Assembly (NCBI RefSeq): GCF_001280125.1
Contig: NZ_LGEG01000255.1
Coordinates: 62,001 to 126,000 of the forward strand
Direction of reading: 5' to 3'
DNA length: 64,000 bases
From: Streptomyces sp. NRRL F-6492
Lineage (GTDB): Bacteria > Actinomycetota > Actinomycetes > Streptomycetales > Streptomycetaceae
In this document: positions 26,034 to 37,250 of the stretch, one piece after another
How the letters are laid out: every line of letters starts with the position of its first letter
Numbering within the stretch: the stretch's first letter is position 1
Notes under the pieces: model-generated
The model's input: the letters and a program-made list of their open reading frames with translations, nothing else
Database searches by the model: none
Told to the model about the DNA's origin: nothing
Position numbers and translations under genes: made by a program

Positions 26034-27413
26034 TCAGGAGGCCTTGGCCTTCTCCTGCACCGGGGCGGCCGGGGCGGGGGCGGGCTTGGCGGCCTCGTAG
26101 AACTCCTCGCGCGGCGACTCGATGGCGCCGAGGGAGACGACCTCGCGCTTGAGGAACATCGCCAGGGTCCAGTCGGCGAAGACGCGGATCTTGCGGTTCC
26201 AGGTCGGCATCGCCATGCCGTGGTAGCCGCGGTGCATGTACCAGGCGAGACGGCCCTTGAGCTTGATCTTCACCTTGCCCATGACGATCATGGCGACGCC
26301 CTTGTGCAGACCGAGTCCGGCCACCGCGCCCTTGTTGGCGTGGCTGTACTCCTTCTGCGGGAAGCCGCGCATGCCGGCCACCACGTTGTCGCCGAGGACC
26401 TTGGCCTGGCGCAGGGCGTGCTGGGCGTTCGGCGGGCACCAGGCGTTCGGGTTGCCCGCGCGGCGGCCGACCATGTCCGGGACCTGGGCGTTGTCGCCCG
26501 CGGCCCACGCGTAGTCGAGACCGTTGATCTGGAGCTTCTCGTTGCAGTCCACGTGGCCGCGGGGACCGAGCGGCAGACCGAAGCGGGAGAGCGCCGGGTT
26601 CGGCTTCACGCCGGCGGTCCACACGATCGTGTTGGAGTCGACCTCCAGGCCGTTCTTCAGCACGACGTGGCCGTCGACGCAGGAGTCCATGGAGGTCTCG
26701 AGGTAGATCTCGATCCCGCGGCTCTCCAGGTGCTCCTTGCCGTACTGGCCGAGCTTGGGGCCGACCTCGGGAAGGATCTTGTCGGCCGCGTCGACCAGGA
26801 CGAAGCGCATGTCCTCGCGCGACACGTTCTGGTAGTACTTCGCGGCGTCGCGGGCCAGGTCCTCGACCTCGCCGATGGTCTCCGCGCCGGCGAAGCCGCC
26901 GCCCACGAAGACGAAGGTCAGCGCCTTGCGGCGGACCTCCTCGTCGGTGGTCGAGTCGGCCTTGTCGAGCTGCTCGAGGACGTGGTTGCGCAGGCCGATG
27001 GCCTCCTCGATGCCCTTCATGCCGATGCCCTGCTCGGCGAGGCCGGGGATCGGGAAGGTCCGGGAGACCGCGCCCATCGCGATGACGAGGTAGTCGAAGG
27101 GCAGGTCGTACGCCTCGCCGACGAGCGGCGCGATCGTGGCGACCTTGCGGTCCTGGTCGATGGTGGTGACCCGGCCGGTGAGCACCTCGGCTCCGCGGAC
27201 GACGCGTCGCAGCGGGACGACGACGTGGCGCGGCGAGATGCTGCCGGCGGCGGCTTCGGGGAGGAAGGGCTGGTAGGTCATGTACGACCGCGGGTCGACG
27301 ACCGTGACGGTCGCCTCCGCGTAGCGCATCTTCTTGAGGATGCGCCGAGCTGCGTACAGGCCTACGTACCCGCCGCCTACTACGAGGATCCTGGGACGCT
27401 CCGTGGTGCTCAT
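26034..27413 (-). CDS. ndh: Type II NADH dehydrogenase (NDH-2)
   Basis: The enzyme oxidises NADH and reduces menaquinone at the inner face of the membrane without pumping protons. The 459-residue product starts MSTTERPRILVVGGGYVGLYAARRIL (FAD GxGxxG), has MTYQPFLPEAAAGSISPRHVVVPLRR, the NADH-binding FVFVGGGFAGAETIGEVEDL and the second FAD motif YAWAAGDNAQVP. The C-terminal amphipathic region KIRVFADWTLAMFLKREVV should anchor it. ATG 27413 is the first in-frame start with family sequence. A Rex-type operator lies about 310 nt upstream, after ppx, suggesting redox control by NADH/NAD+. Confidence 0.95.
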   Translation of the reverse strand: MSTTERPRILVVGGGYVGLYAARRILKKMRYAEATVTVVDPRSYMTYQPFLPEAAAGSISPRHVVVPLRRVVRGAEVLTGRVTTIDQDRKVATIAPLVGEAYDLPFDYLVIAMGAVSRTFPIPGLAEQGIGMKGIEEAIGLRNHVLEQLDKADSTTDEEVRRKALTFVFVGGGFAGAETIGEVEDLARDAAKYYQNVSREDMRFVLVDAADKILPEVGPKLGQYGKEHLESRGIEIYLETSMDSCVDGHVVLKNGLEVDSNTIVWTAGVKPNPALSRFGLPLGPRGHVDCNEKLQINGLDYAWAAGDNAQVPDMVGRRAGNPNAWCPPNAQHALRQAKVLGDNVVAGMRGFPQKEYSHANKGAVAGLGLHKGVAMIVMGKVKIKLKGRLAWYMHRGYHGMAMPTWNRKIRVFADWTLAMFLKREVVSLGAIESPREEFYEAAKPAPAPAAPVQEKAKAS

Positions 27414-27814
27414 GCCATCGAGTATCCACCCCTCCCGGGGGGTGTGTTCGTGCGCCCCTTCACAAGCTTGGTGGACACCTCTGCTACACTCCGCCGCCCA
27501 CGTGATCCAGGTCATGTTCCTGCAAAGGAACCGGGGTGCAGTGGCGAACGTTGTTCACCCCCCGTGAACTGGACCGGAGAGCCTCCGTCAACCCTGAACC
27601 GGAGGCCCCGTTCACGCGATGGAAACACCGGGCCGATCGGCCTCCGCGCCTGCGAAAGGGCCCCGGGGTGCCCCTCGGAGGGCCCAATGACCCCCTTCGG
27701 ACACCCTCGGGGCCCTTTTCCTTGTGAAGAACTTCACGAACTTTCCCGGCGGAACCCCGCGGGAAGCCTCGATAGCGACCCTCTATGCGACGGATAGGGG
27801 CTTCCCATCGAGGT
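27414..27814. other. Long intergenic leader between ppx and ndh
   Basis: 401 nt without a gene. It contains a Rex-type operator (27723-27738) and a long GC hairpin at 27654-27716 (AAAGGGCCCCG paired with CGGGGCCCTTT around an inner hairpin). Several TGTGAA/GTTCAC-like half-sites follow: TTGTGAAG on the minus strand near 27460, and GCGAACGTTGTTCAC near 27543. Whether the hairpin ends the ppx operon or lies inside an ndh leader cannot be decided from sequence. Confidence 0.6.
27723..27738. promoter_or_regulatory. Rex-type redox operator
   Basis: TGTGAA-GAAC-TTCACG matches the Streptomyces Rex operator layout TGTGAA-N4-TTCACA with 11 of 12 arm bases. Rex releases DNA when NADH is high. Location upstream of ndh agrees with the known regulon logic of respiratory genes. 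Confidence 0.75.
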
Positions 27815-28729
27815 CTACGCGACGGACAGGGCGATCCCGTCGAGGATGTCGTGCTCGCTGACGACCACCTCGCGGGCTCCGACGCGCTCGACGATCTCCC
27901 TCAGGACGATCGCTCCGGCGGCGATCACGTCGACGCGTCCGGGGTGGATCACGGGGATCGCGGCCCGCTCGTCATGGGTGGAGGCGAGGAGCCGGTCGGT
28001 GACCTCGGCGACCTGCTCGGCGGTGATCCGGGAGTGGTGGACCTTCTCGGAGTCGTACTCCGGGAGGCCGAGGGCGATGGCGGCGACGGTGGTGACGGAA
28101 CCGGCGAGTCCGACGAGGACGTCGGCCGTGCCGATGGGCACGGACCCGGCGGCCAGGTCGAGCGCGGCCCGGACGTCGGCGCGGATCGCGTCGGCCTCCT
28201 CGGCGGTCGGCGGGTCGTGGCGGACGTGCCGCTCGGTGAGCCGGACGCAGCCGATGTCGACCGAGCGGGCGGCCTGGACGTGGTCGGTGCCGGTGACGAA
28301 CTCGGTGGAGCCGCCGCCGATGTCCACGACCAGGTACGTCTCGGTGCCGGGCAGCTCGCCGGTGGCGCCGGCGAAGGAGAACGCGGCCTCCTGGTCGCCG
28401 GTGATGACCTCGGGCTCGACGCCGAGGATCTCCACGACCCCGTTCACGAAGTCGTCGCGGTTCTCGGCGTCGCGGGAGGCGGAGGTGGCGACGAAGCGGA
28501 TCCGCTCGGCGCCCAGCTCCTCGATCACGGCGGCGTACGCGCGGCAGGCGGCGAAGGTCCGCTCCAGGGCCTCGGGGGCGAGCCGGCCCGTCCGGTCGAC
28601 GTCCTGGCCGAGCCGGACGATCGTCATCCGCCGGTCCAGCTCGATCAGCTCGCCCGTCTCCGGGTGCACGTCGGCGACGAGGAGGCGGATGGAGTTCGTA
28701 CCGCAGTCGATTCCGGCGACCCTGGTCAC
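27815..28729 (-). CDS. ppx: Exopolyphosphatase, Ppx/GppA family
   Basis: The enzyme hydrolyses terminal phosphates of polyphosphate (or pppGpp). The 304-residue product has the ASKHA phosphate loops: VAGIDCGTNSIRLLVAD (phosphate 1) and VVDIGGGSTEFVTG (phosphate 2). Catalytic-region VATSASRDAENRDDFV and an adenosine-like loop VGLAGSVTTVAAI follow. It is the short, two-domain actinobacterial form without the C-terminal HD extension. Start GTG 28729 overlaps the DUF501 stop by GTGA. It closes the eno - divIC - DUF501 - ppx cluster, a conserved actinobacterial arrangement. Confidence 0.92.
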   Translation of the reverse strand: MTRVAGIDCGTNSIRLLVADVHPETGELIELDRRMTIVRLGQDVDRTGRLAPEALERTFAACRAYAAVIEELGAERIRFVATSASRDAENRDDFVNGVVEILGVEPEVITGDQEAAFSFAGATGELPGTETYLVVDIGGGSTEFVTGTDHVQAARSVDIGCVRLTERHVRHDPPTAEEADAIRADVRAALDLAAGSVPIGTADVLVGLAGSVTTVAAIALGLPEYDSEKVHHSRITAEQVAEVTDRLLASTHDERAAIPVIHPGRVDVIAAGAIVLREIVERVGAREVVVSEHDILDGIALSVA

Positions 28730-29340
28730 TTCCGCTCCTCGCCGTCGGTGTCGTCGACCGGCTTGAAGGCGAAGTGGCCGTCCCGGTCGCCCTCGACGGT
28801 CCAGCCGTCCTCCTCCTTCGGCGCCGCGCACGGGGTGACGCAGGGGCCCTTGGCCCACCACTCCGGCAGCATCGCGAGCGCCTCGTCGCCGAACGGGTTC
28901 ACGCCCGGGCCCGCGACCAGCGAGTGGCCGACGAGGACGTGCAGGCACTTGACCCGGTCCGGCATGCCGCCGGCGCTCGGGAAGCCCTCCAGGACCTCGA
29001 TGGCGTCGCGGCGGGCGAGGTAGTCCTCGTGCGCGGCCCGGTAGGCGTCGGCGAGCTCCGGGTCGGTGGCGAGCCGGGCCTGCATCTCCTTCATGACCCC
29101 GTTGGCCTCCAGGGTGCCGATGGCCGAGGCCGCCCGGGGGCAGGTCAGGTAGTACGTGGTGGGGAAGGGGGTGCCGTCGGGGAGCCGGGGCGCCGTCTCG
29201 ACGACGTCCGGCTGCCCGCAGGGGCAGCGGTGCGCGATGGCGCGCAGGCCGCGGGGCGGCCGGCCGAGCTGGAGCTCGAAGGCGGCGACGTCCGCCTCGG
29301 TGGGCTCGGTGCGTTCGGTCTGCGGAGGGGGCGTTTGCAT
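28726..29340 (-). CDS. DUF501 domain protein
   Basis: The 204-residue product is a typical DUF501 protein: VAAFELQLGRPPRGLRAIAHRCPCGQPDVVETAPRLPDGTPFPTTYYLTCP, with paired Cys (CPCG, TCP) that could bind metal, then ATDPELADAYRAAHEDYLARRDAI and the highly conserved GMPDRVKCLHVLVGHSLVAGPGVNPFGDEALAML. An HCP/KCLHxLVGH motif suggests a metal-dependent hydrolase, but no activity is established to my knowledge. It is coupled to ppx by a 4-nt overlap and follows divIC by 46 nt. The C-terminal 25 residues are acidic and variable. Confidence 0.92.
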   Translation of the reverse strand: MQTPPPQTERTEPTEADVAAFELQLGRPPRGLRAIAHRCPCGQPDVVETAPRLPDGTPFPTTYYLTCPRAASAIGTLEANGVMKEMQARLATDPELADAYRAAHEDYLARRDAIEVLEGFPSAGGMPDRVKCLHVLVGHSLVAGPGVNPFGDEALAMLPEWWAKGPCVTPCAAPKEEDGWTVEGDRDGHFAFKPVDDTDGEERK

Positions 29341-29386
29341 GTCTGCCTTGGTTGCCTAGGTCGTCGGTCGTCGGTCGTACGGGAGG

Positions 29387-29857
29387 TCAGCGGCGGTCGG
29401 CGTTGTCCACGCCGTCCCAGAGGTTGTCGTACCAGGGGCGGTCCGCCGCTCCCTGGTCGGCGCGGGGCCGCTGCTCCGCGCCGGGGTCGTTCACGGTGAA
29501 GCCGGTCTCGCCGGGGAGCACGTAGTGCAGGTGCTCGCGGGCGAGGCGGCGGACGTAGGCCGGGTCCTGGAGGCGGGCCTTCTCGTCCCTCAGCTCCTGC
29601 ACCCGCCGGGCGGCCTCGGCGGCCCGGCGCTCCTGCTCGGCGATCTCGCCCTGCTGGGAGACGTAGCTCCGCATGGGATAGGCGAGGGCCACGACCAGGG
29701 AGCAGACGACGAGGGCGAGGAAGGCCGCGCGGCCGGTGAGCCGGGAGCGGCGGGCCTGACGGCGGGTCTGGGAGCGGTAGACACGGGCGGCGGTCTGCTC
29801 GCCGAGCAGCCTGAGCCGGGTCGCGGTCGAGAACCGGTCCCGGTCCTTCACGGCCAT
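29387..29857 (-). CDS. divIC: Septum formation initiator protein, FtsB/DivIC family
   Basis: A 156-residue bitopic cell division protein. The basic cytosolic N-terminus (RSQTRRQARRSRLTGR) leads to one transmembrane helix (AAFLALVVCSLVVALAYPM). An extracellular coiled coil follows (ISQQGEIAEQERRAAEAARRVQELRDEKARLQ), then DPAYVRRLAREHLHYVLPGETGFTV, the DivIC/FtsB signature. It pairs with FtsL to position septal peptidoglycan synthesis. ATG 29857 has GGGGAGG nine bases upstream; a longer frame to 29896 lacks one. It lies 90 nt downstream of enolase, the usual actinobacterial order. Confidence 0.93.
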   Translation of the reverse strand: MAVKDRDRFSTATRLRLLGEQTAARVYRSQTRRQARRSRLTGRAAFLALVVCSLVVALAYPMRSYVSQQGEIAEQERRAAEAARRVQELRDEKARLQDPAYVRRLAREHLHYVLPGETGFTVNDPGAEQRPRADQGAADRPWYDNLWDGVDNADRR

Positions 29858-29947
29858 GTCGTGTCGCCTCCCCTGTTCACGCGGACGTCCCCGCACACGG
29901 TACGGGACCGAGTACGGGGACGTACGGAAGCTGCTCTGCGGAAGGTG

Positions 29948-32537
<2,590 letters not shown>

Positions 32538-32759
32538 TCGGTCGACGGGGCCCGCGGTGGCGAGCGATGACGACCGTAGACACAGACCCCCCCGAAGTTC
32601 AAAGAGGCTCATATGACGAATTTCGCCTCTTCTTGCCCTTCGGAGGGGTCTGTTTGCGCAGGTGAGGGGTGACGGAAGCGGAGTTTGCGGGCGTGGTGGG
32701 CCAGTTGGGGCAAAGAGACCCATGTCTCACTCGCCCAGAACCGGACATACGCCCGCGAA

Positions 32760-33875
32760 CTACCCCGCCGTCGGGGTCGAATCCGCCGTCAGTTCGAGGT
32801 TCTGACCAGGGAGGATGAGGTCCGGATCGGTGCCCACGGTCCGCTTGTTCGCGTCATAGAGGGCGGTCCAGCCTCCGGGCAGTTCGTTCGCCTGGGCGAT
32901 GTCCGAAAGGCTGTCACCCGGACGCACGACGTATTCACCCGAAGAGCCCTGACTGTCCGTCGAGCCCGGATTCTTCACTTCGTCAGCAATCGGGGCTGAA
33001 TCAGCCTCTTCGGAGAGCTTGTCCTTGTCCGAGGCGTGTCTACCGGATTCAGTGGAACTGTCCGGCTTGCCGCTTTCCTCCGGGGCGGCCTCGCCCCGGT
33101 GCTTGCCCGTGCCGGGCGTGGCCGGCGTTCCCTCGTCTCCCGGAAGGCCGGGCGTGACGGGCGTACCGGGCGTGGCGGACCCCTCGGGGGCGACGGGGAC
33201 CGTCGGGCCGGACGGACCGGCCGGGAGCGTCGGGTCCGCCGGGTCGGTCGACCCCGTCGACGCGGAGGGGGTGGAGGGAGTGGTCGGCACGGTCGGGTCC
33301 GCCGGGGTGGCGGGGGCCGTCGGCGTGGCCGGCGCCGTGGGCGCGGCGGGGGCCGTCGACGGGACGGAGGCCTTCGGCGTCCCGGCGGACGGCGTGGTCG
33401 CGGAGGCGGCCGGCGAGCCGGAGTTCCAGCTCGACTCGGGGACGGGCGCCACGGAGGTCGTCGGGGCGGCGGCCGGACCCGGGTTCACCCCGGTGGGCTT
33501 CCCGTCGTTCTTCAGGCCGGCGATCGGCGCGCAGGTGGCCCAGGCGTCGCTGCCCTTGGCGAGGGCCTTCTCGGCCACCGCGATCTGCTGGGCGCGGCTG
33601 GCCAGGTCGGGGCTGGGCGCGTACGACAGGCCGCCGTGACGCTCCCAGTCGCCCTGGGTGAGCTGGAGGCCGCCGTACATCCCGTTTCCGAAGTTGGCGC
33701 TCCACTGACCGCCGGACTCGCACTCGGCGACGCGGTCCCACGTGGCGGCGTCGGCGGCGGACGCGGATCCGGTGGCGAGCAGGGGCAGCGCCATGGCGGA
33801 TCCGGTCACGCCCGCGGCGACGACGAGGGCGGGGGCCTGACGGGGGCGACGGTGTCGTCCGTTCCCGGAACGCAT
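32760..33875 (-). CDS. Second Rpf-like transglycosylase with long Pro/Thr linker and LysM
   Basis: The 371-residue secreted protein has a signal peptide (APALVVAAGVTGSAMALPLLATGSASA), then a mature Rpf domain ADAATWDRVAECESGGQWSANFGNGMYGGLQLTQGDWERHGGLSYAP ... ATCAPI with the catalytic Glu in AECESGG. About 150 residues of Pro/Ala/Thr-rich low-complexity wall-spanning linker follow, then a charged stretch and a C-terminal LysM (GEYVVRPGDSLSDIAQANELPGGW...LILPGQNLEL). ATG 33875 is chosen over upstream frame by family N-terminus. It has no riboswitch in front, unlike its neighbour, so the two hydrolases are probably regulated differently. The 32538-32759 stretch upstream of the neighbour holds that gene's promoter. 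Confidence 0.93.
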   Translation of the reverse strand: MRSGNGRHRRPRQAPALVVAAGVTGSAMALPLLATGSASAADAATWDRVAECESGGQWSANFGNGMYGGLQLTQGDWERHGGLSYAPSPDLASRAQQIAVAEKALAKGSDAWATCAPIAGLKNDGKPTGVNPGPAAAPTTSVAPVPESSWNSGSPAASATTPSAGTPKASVPSTAPAAPTAPATPTAPATPADPTVPTTPSTPSASTGSTDPADPTLPAGPSGPTVPVAPEGSATPGTPVTPGLPGDEGTPATPGTGKHRGEAAPEESGKPDSSTESGRHASDKDKLSEEADSAPIADEVKNPGSTDSQGSSGEYVVRPGDSLSDIAQANELPGGWTALYDANKRTVGTDPDLILPGQNLELTADSTPTAG

Positions 33876-33969
33876 AGGTACGCCTTTCGCGTGACGGCTG
33901 AGACTGCGGCGAAACGTAGCGGCATTCGAACGCTCGTCACAAGTCGATGGCCACTCGATCACATGAAGA

Positions 33970-35385
33970 TCACATTTCTGACGGTCCGTCAGTGGGCGAG
34001 AGGGGTACGGACGGGGAGAACTCCACCGGAAGCGTGCGCAAACCGCGCATGATGAGCCCTCCGCGCCACCGCAGTTCGGCCGGGTCGGCGGCCAGTCGCA
34101 GGTCCGGCAGACGGGTCAGGAGGGTGGCGAGCGCCGCCTGTCCTTCGAGGCGGGCGAGGGGCGCGCCGAGGCAGTAGTGGATGCCGTGGCCGTACCCGAG
34201 GTGCTGGTTGTCGCGCCGGGCGAGGTCGAGCACGTCGGGTCCGTCGAACCGCTCGGGGTCCCGGTCGGCGGCGGCGAGCACCACGAGCACCGGGTCCCCC
34301 GCCGGGATCTCCTGCCCGCCGATGGTCAGCGCCCGCGTCGCGTACCGCCAGGTCGCCATCTCCACGGGTCCGTCGTACCGCAGCAGCTCCTCGATCCCGG
34401 TCTCCAGGAGGCCGGTCTCCCCGGCGGCGAGGGAGGCCTGGAGGAGTCCCCTTTGTTCCGGATTCCCGAGAAGCGCGTACAGACCGTTCCCGATGAGGTT
34501 CACGGTGGTCTCGAAGCCGGCGAAGAGGAGGATGAAGGCCATGGCGGCGGCCTCGTTCTCGGTGAGGTGCTCGCCGTGGTCGGAGGCCTTGATGAGCCCC
34601 GAGATCAGGTCGTCGCCCCCTTCTTGCCGCAGGCCTTCGCGCTTGCGGTGGATCAGCTCGGCGAGGTAGCCGCGCATCTTCTTGACCGACCGCGCGACCC
34701 CGCCGCGCGGGCCCCCGCCGTGCCGGATCATCATCCCGGCCCAGTCGCGGAAGTCGTCCTGGTCCTCCTCGGGCACGCCGAGCAGGTCGCAGATGGCGTA
34801 GATGGGGAGCGGGAAGGCGAACTCGTGGATGAGGTCGGCGCTCCCCCGCTCCGCGAAGCCGTCGATGAGCCGGTCGGTCAACTCCTGGACGCGCGGGGCG
34901 AACTCGGCGACCCGGCGCGGGGTGAAGGCCTTCGACACGAGCCGCCGCAGCCGGGTGTGGTCGGGCGGGTCGATGTTGAGCAGATGGGTCATCAGCTCGG
35001 CCTTGCGCTCGCCCGGAATGCCCGTCTTGCCCTTGGCGTGCGGGGACTCGTCGTGGTGCGCCGGGTTCTTGGACAGCCGCTGGTCCGCGAGGGCCTGCCG
35101 GGCGTCCGCGTACCGCGTCACGAGCCACGCCTCGACCCCGCTGGGCAGCGTCGTCCGGTGCACGGGCGCGTGCTCCCGCAGCCAGGCGTAGGCGGGGTAC
35201 GGATCGGTCGCGAACTCCCAGGTGAAGAGCTCGGGAGCGGGGTCCTGGCCGGGGGCGCGGGCGGGGTCCTGGCCGGGGGCGCGGGCGGGGTCCTGGCCGG
35301 GGGCGCGGGCGGGGTCCGGTACGGAGGTCGGTACGGGGCTCGGCGCGGGGTCCGGCTCGGGCGCCGGGGCGGTGCTGTCACTCAC
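33970..35385 (-). CDS. Cytochrome P450
   Basis: The 471-residue haem-thiolate monooxygenase has the I-helix oxygen-binding motif LLFAGFETTVNL, ExxR in EELLRYDGPVEMATWRYA, and the haem loop YGHGIHYCLGAPLARLEGQAAL (Cys ligand). The family-typical HTRLRRLVSKAFTPRRV and FPLPIYAICDLLGVPEEDQDDFRDW place it in the soluble bacterial CYP105/107-like group. The N-terminal ~45 residues are a Pro/Asp tail with an eight-residue unit APGQDPAR repeated three times (24-nt repeats at 35229-35312). No ferredoxin, reductase or biosynthetic cluster is adjacent, so the substrate is unknown. Start GTG 35385; an internal start after the repeats is possible. Confidence 0.94.
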   Translation of the reverse strand: MSDSTAPAPEPDPAPSPVPTSVPDPARAPGQDPARAPGQDPARAPGQDPAPELFTWEFATDPYPAYAWLREHAPVHRTTLPSGVEAWLVTRYADARQALADQRLSKNPAHHDESPHAKGKTGIPGERKAELMTHLLNIDPPDHTRLRRLVSKAFTPRRVAEFAPRVQELTDRLIDGFAERGSADLIHEFAFPLPIYAICDLLGVPEEDQDDFRDWAGMMIRHGGGPRGGVARSVKKMRGYLAELIHRKREGLRQEGGDDLISGLIKASDHGEHLTENEAAAMAFILLFAGFETTVNLIGNGLYALLGNPEQRGLLQASLAAGETGLLETGIEELLRYDGPVEMATWRYATRALTIGGQEIPAGDPVLVVLAAADRDPERFDGPDVLDLARRDNQHLGYGHGIHYCLGAPLARLEGQAALATLLTRLPDLRLAADPAELRWRGGLIMRGLRTLPVEFSPSVPLSPTDGPSEM

Positions 35386-35510
35386 CCCCCGACGGTACAG
35401 CGCGCGCCGGCGCGCCCCGGCGGCCGTACGGACGACCGCCCGGGCCCCCGGGCCCCGTCCGGCGGAACGCCGGCGGGCGGGGCCCCTCCCCCTCGTACGG
35501 CCCTACGGCC

Positions 35511-36470
35511 TCACAGCCCCTCCGCCGCCCTGATCGCGTCCCGGTACGTCCGGGCGGCGGCCCGCAGCGCCGTCTCCGGGTCGACGCCCGCCGCCTCCGC
35601 GCGGGCGGCGAGGGCCAGGAGTTCGCGGCCGACGTCCCCGTCCGCCGGGAGGGGCACGTCGAGGCCGGCCGACCGGGCCCGGCCCGCGAGCTTCGCGGCG
35701 AGCGCGAGGCCGGGCTGGCCGAGCGGCACGCCGTCGGTGACGGACTCCCGCCGCTTCTCGACCGCCTTGGTCCGCTGCCAGTGCGCGTGGACCTCCTCGG
35801 GGGTCTCGGCGGTCTCGTCCCCGAAGACGTGCGGGTGGCGGTGGATCAGCTTCTCCACGAGGGTCCCGGCCACGTCGTCCACGGAGAACGGCTCCTCCGG
35901 GTCCTCCTCGGCGATCCGGGCGTGGAAGACGACCTGGAGGAGGACGTCGCCCAGCTCCTCCCGGAGCGCGGTCCTGTCCCCGTCCTCGATCGCCTCCACC
36001 AGCTCGTACGCCTCCTCGATGGCGTACTTCACGAGCCCCTCGTGGGTCTGCGCCGAGGTCCAGGGGCACGCGCGCCGGACGCGGTCCATGACCTGGACGA
36101 GGTCGAGGAGGCGGGCGCCGGGCAGGTCGTACGAGCCGGGGAGCAGTTCGAGCTCCGGCATCGCGACCCGGCCCGAGCCGGCGAGCCGGGCGAGGCCGTC
36201 GGTGAGGCGCCGGTCGCCCTCGCCGGAGGGCAGCAGCAGGACCGTGCGGCCCCCGGCGCAGGCCTCGACCAGCTCCTCGGCGGTGGGCAGGGCGTGCTCG
36301 ACGGCGACGCCCGCCTCCCGCAGGTACGGCAGCTGGGGGTGGTGCTCGTCGGGACAGAGCACCCGGTCCGCGGCGTGCAGCGCCTGCCACGCGGGCCAGG
36401 ACAGGAGTCCGGGGGCCACGCGGTGGCTGGCGGTGAGCAGGACGACGCGGCCGGGGCTTTCGGAAGTCAC
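35511..36470 (-). CDS. mazG: MazG nucleotide pyrophosphohydrolase
   Basis: MazG removes pyrophosphate from (mutagenic) NTPs. The 319-residue product has an N-terminal ~95-residue part resembling the tetrapyrrole-methylase-like extension seen in actinobacterial/Bacillus MazG (VVLLTASHRVAPGLLSWPAWQAL, VEHALPTAEELVEACAGGRTVLLLPSGEGDRRL). The MazG domain follows: RRACPWTSAQTHEGLVKYAIEEAYELVEAIEDGD and REELGDVLLQVVFHARIAEE, carrying the EExxE...ExxD metal ligands. HPHVFGDETAETPEEVHAHWQRTKAVEKRRES then links to the C-terminal repeat. GTG start at 36470. It is 19 nt downstream of the lipoprotein gene and probably co-transcribed. Confidence 0.94.
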   Translation of the reverse strand: MTSESPGRVVLLTASHRVAPGLLSWPAWQALHAADRVLCPDEHHPQLPYLREAGVAVEHALPTAEELVEACAGGRTVLLLPSGEGDRRLTDGLARLAGSGRVAMPELELLPGSYDLPGARLLDLVQVMDRVRRACPWTSAQTHEGLVKYAIEEAYELVEAIEDGDRTALREELGDVLLQVVFHARIAEEDPEEPFSVDDVAGTLVEKLIHRHPHVFGDETAETPEEVHAHWQRTKAVEKRRESVTDGVPLGQPGLALAAKLAGRARSAGLDVPLPADGDVGRELLALAARAEAAGVDPETALRAAARTYRDAIRAAEGL

Positions 36471-36489
36471 CCCTCGAACCTACCCGGCC

Positions 36490-37170
36490 TCAGGCACCGG
36501 TACCGACGGCCTCCGGGGCCTTGCTGATCTGCCGCAGCCAGGGCGTGGAGGCGGCGGCCAGCCGGATCTGGGCGTCGTCCCAGGCGCCGAAGCGCGGGTT
36601 CACGTCGATGGCGAGGTCCTTGGAGGCGGCGGTGAAGACGTCCGTCAGCTTCTTCTGGCCCGCGGGGCTGTCGTCGGCGCCGACCTTGGCGGCGATCTTG
36701 GTGAGGAGGACGTTGCGGCGGACGACGCCGTCGATCTGGCCGGGGGCGACGCCCTGCTCCTGGAGGAGGGCGGCGGCGAGCCGGTCCTCGCCGCCGCTCT
36801 GGCGGACGAAGGCGGTGCGGGTCTGCTGGAGCTCGGCGCGGCTGGCGGTGACGCCGTTGTCGCGGGCGACCTTCTCGACGACCCGGTCGAAGATCATGCT
36901 GTTGAGCTTGCGGCGGCCGAGGTCGCCGGTGGCGGCGACGAGCTGCGCGGACTCCGGGGAGGCCGCCTGCGCGGCCCGGACGTCCTTCACCTGCGCCTGG
37001 AGGCTGGCGACGTCGATGCGCTCGCCGCCGACGACGGCCGCGGCCCCCGGGTGGGCGTCGCCGCCGCAGGCGGTGAGCAGCGGGGCCGCCGCGAGGAGCG
37101 CGGCGGAGACGGCGAGCGCCGTGCGGCGGTGCGGGCGGGGCTGCGTGCGGCGGAGCGTGCGGCGGTGCAA
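36490..37170 (-). CDS. SurA N-terminal-domain lipoprotein
   Basis: The 226-residue product has a twin-arginine-like basic N-terminus (LHRRTLRRTQPRPHRRTALAVSAALLAAAPLLTACGGDA) and lipobox LLTAC, so it should be a lipid-anchored extracytoplasmic protein. The mature part contains GAAAVVGGERIDVASLQAQVKDV (SurA-type strand), LGRRKLNSMIFDRVVEKVARDNGVTASRAEL and VAPGQIDGVVRRNVLLTKIAAKVG, the helical chaperone core without a PPIase domain. The start is TTG 37170, with GGGAGG 6 nt upstream; an ATG further up (37275) would put 35 unsuitable residues before the signal. It may assist folding of exported proteins. Next gene is mazG. Confidence 0.88.
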   Translation of the reverse strand: MHRRTLRRTQPRPHRRTALAVSAALLAAAPLLTACGGDAHPGAAAVVGGERIDVASLQAQVKDVRAAQAASPESAQLVAATGDLGRRKLNSMIFDRVVEKVARDNGVTASRAELQQTRTAFVRQSGGEDRLAAALLQEQGVAPGQIDGVVRRNVLLTKIAAKVGADDSPAGQKKLTDVFTAASKDLAIDVNPRFGAWDDAQIRLAAASTPWLRQISKAPEAVGTGA

Positions 37171-37250
37171 AGGAGCCTCCCGGGCTGGTCGTGCGTCAGT
37201 TGAACGACCTTGCGGTGATCGATGGTAGGGAGTCGCCGGGGCCGGAGCCA

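Noticed and set aside
27654..27716. Plus-strand terminator
   Set aside because: There is no plus-strand gene upstream. It is more sensible as a structure in the ppx-ndh minus-strand region, so I left it as part of the intergenic entry.
33970..35385. P450 as part of a biosynthetic gene cluster
   Set aside because: Neighbours are core genes (Rpf, MazG, SurA-like); no scaffold enzyme, ferredoxin or transporter is linked.
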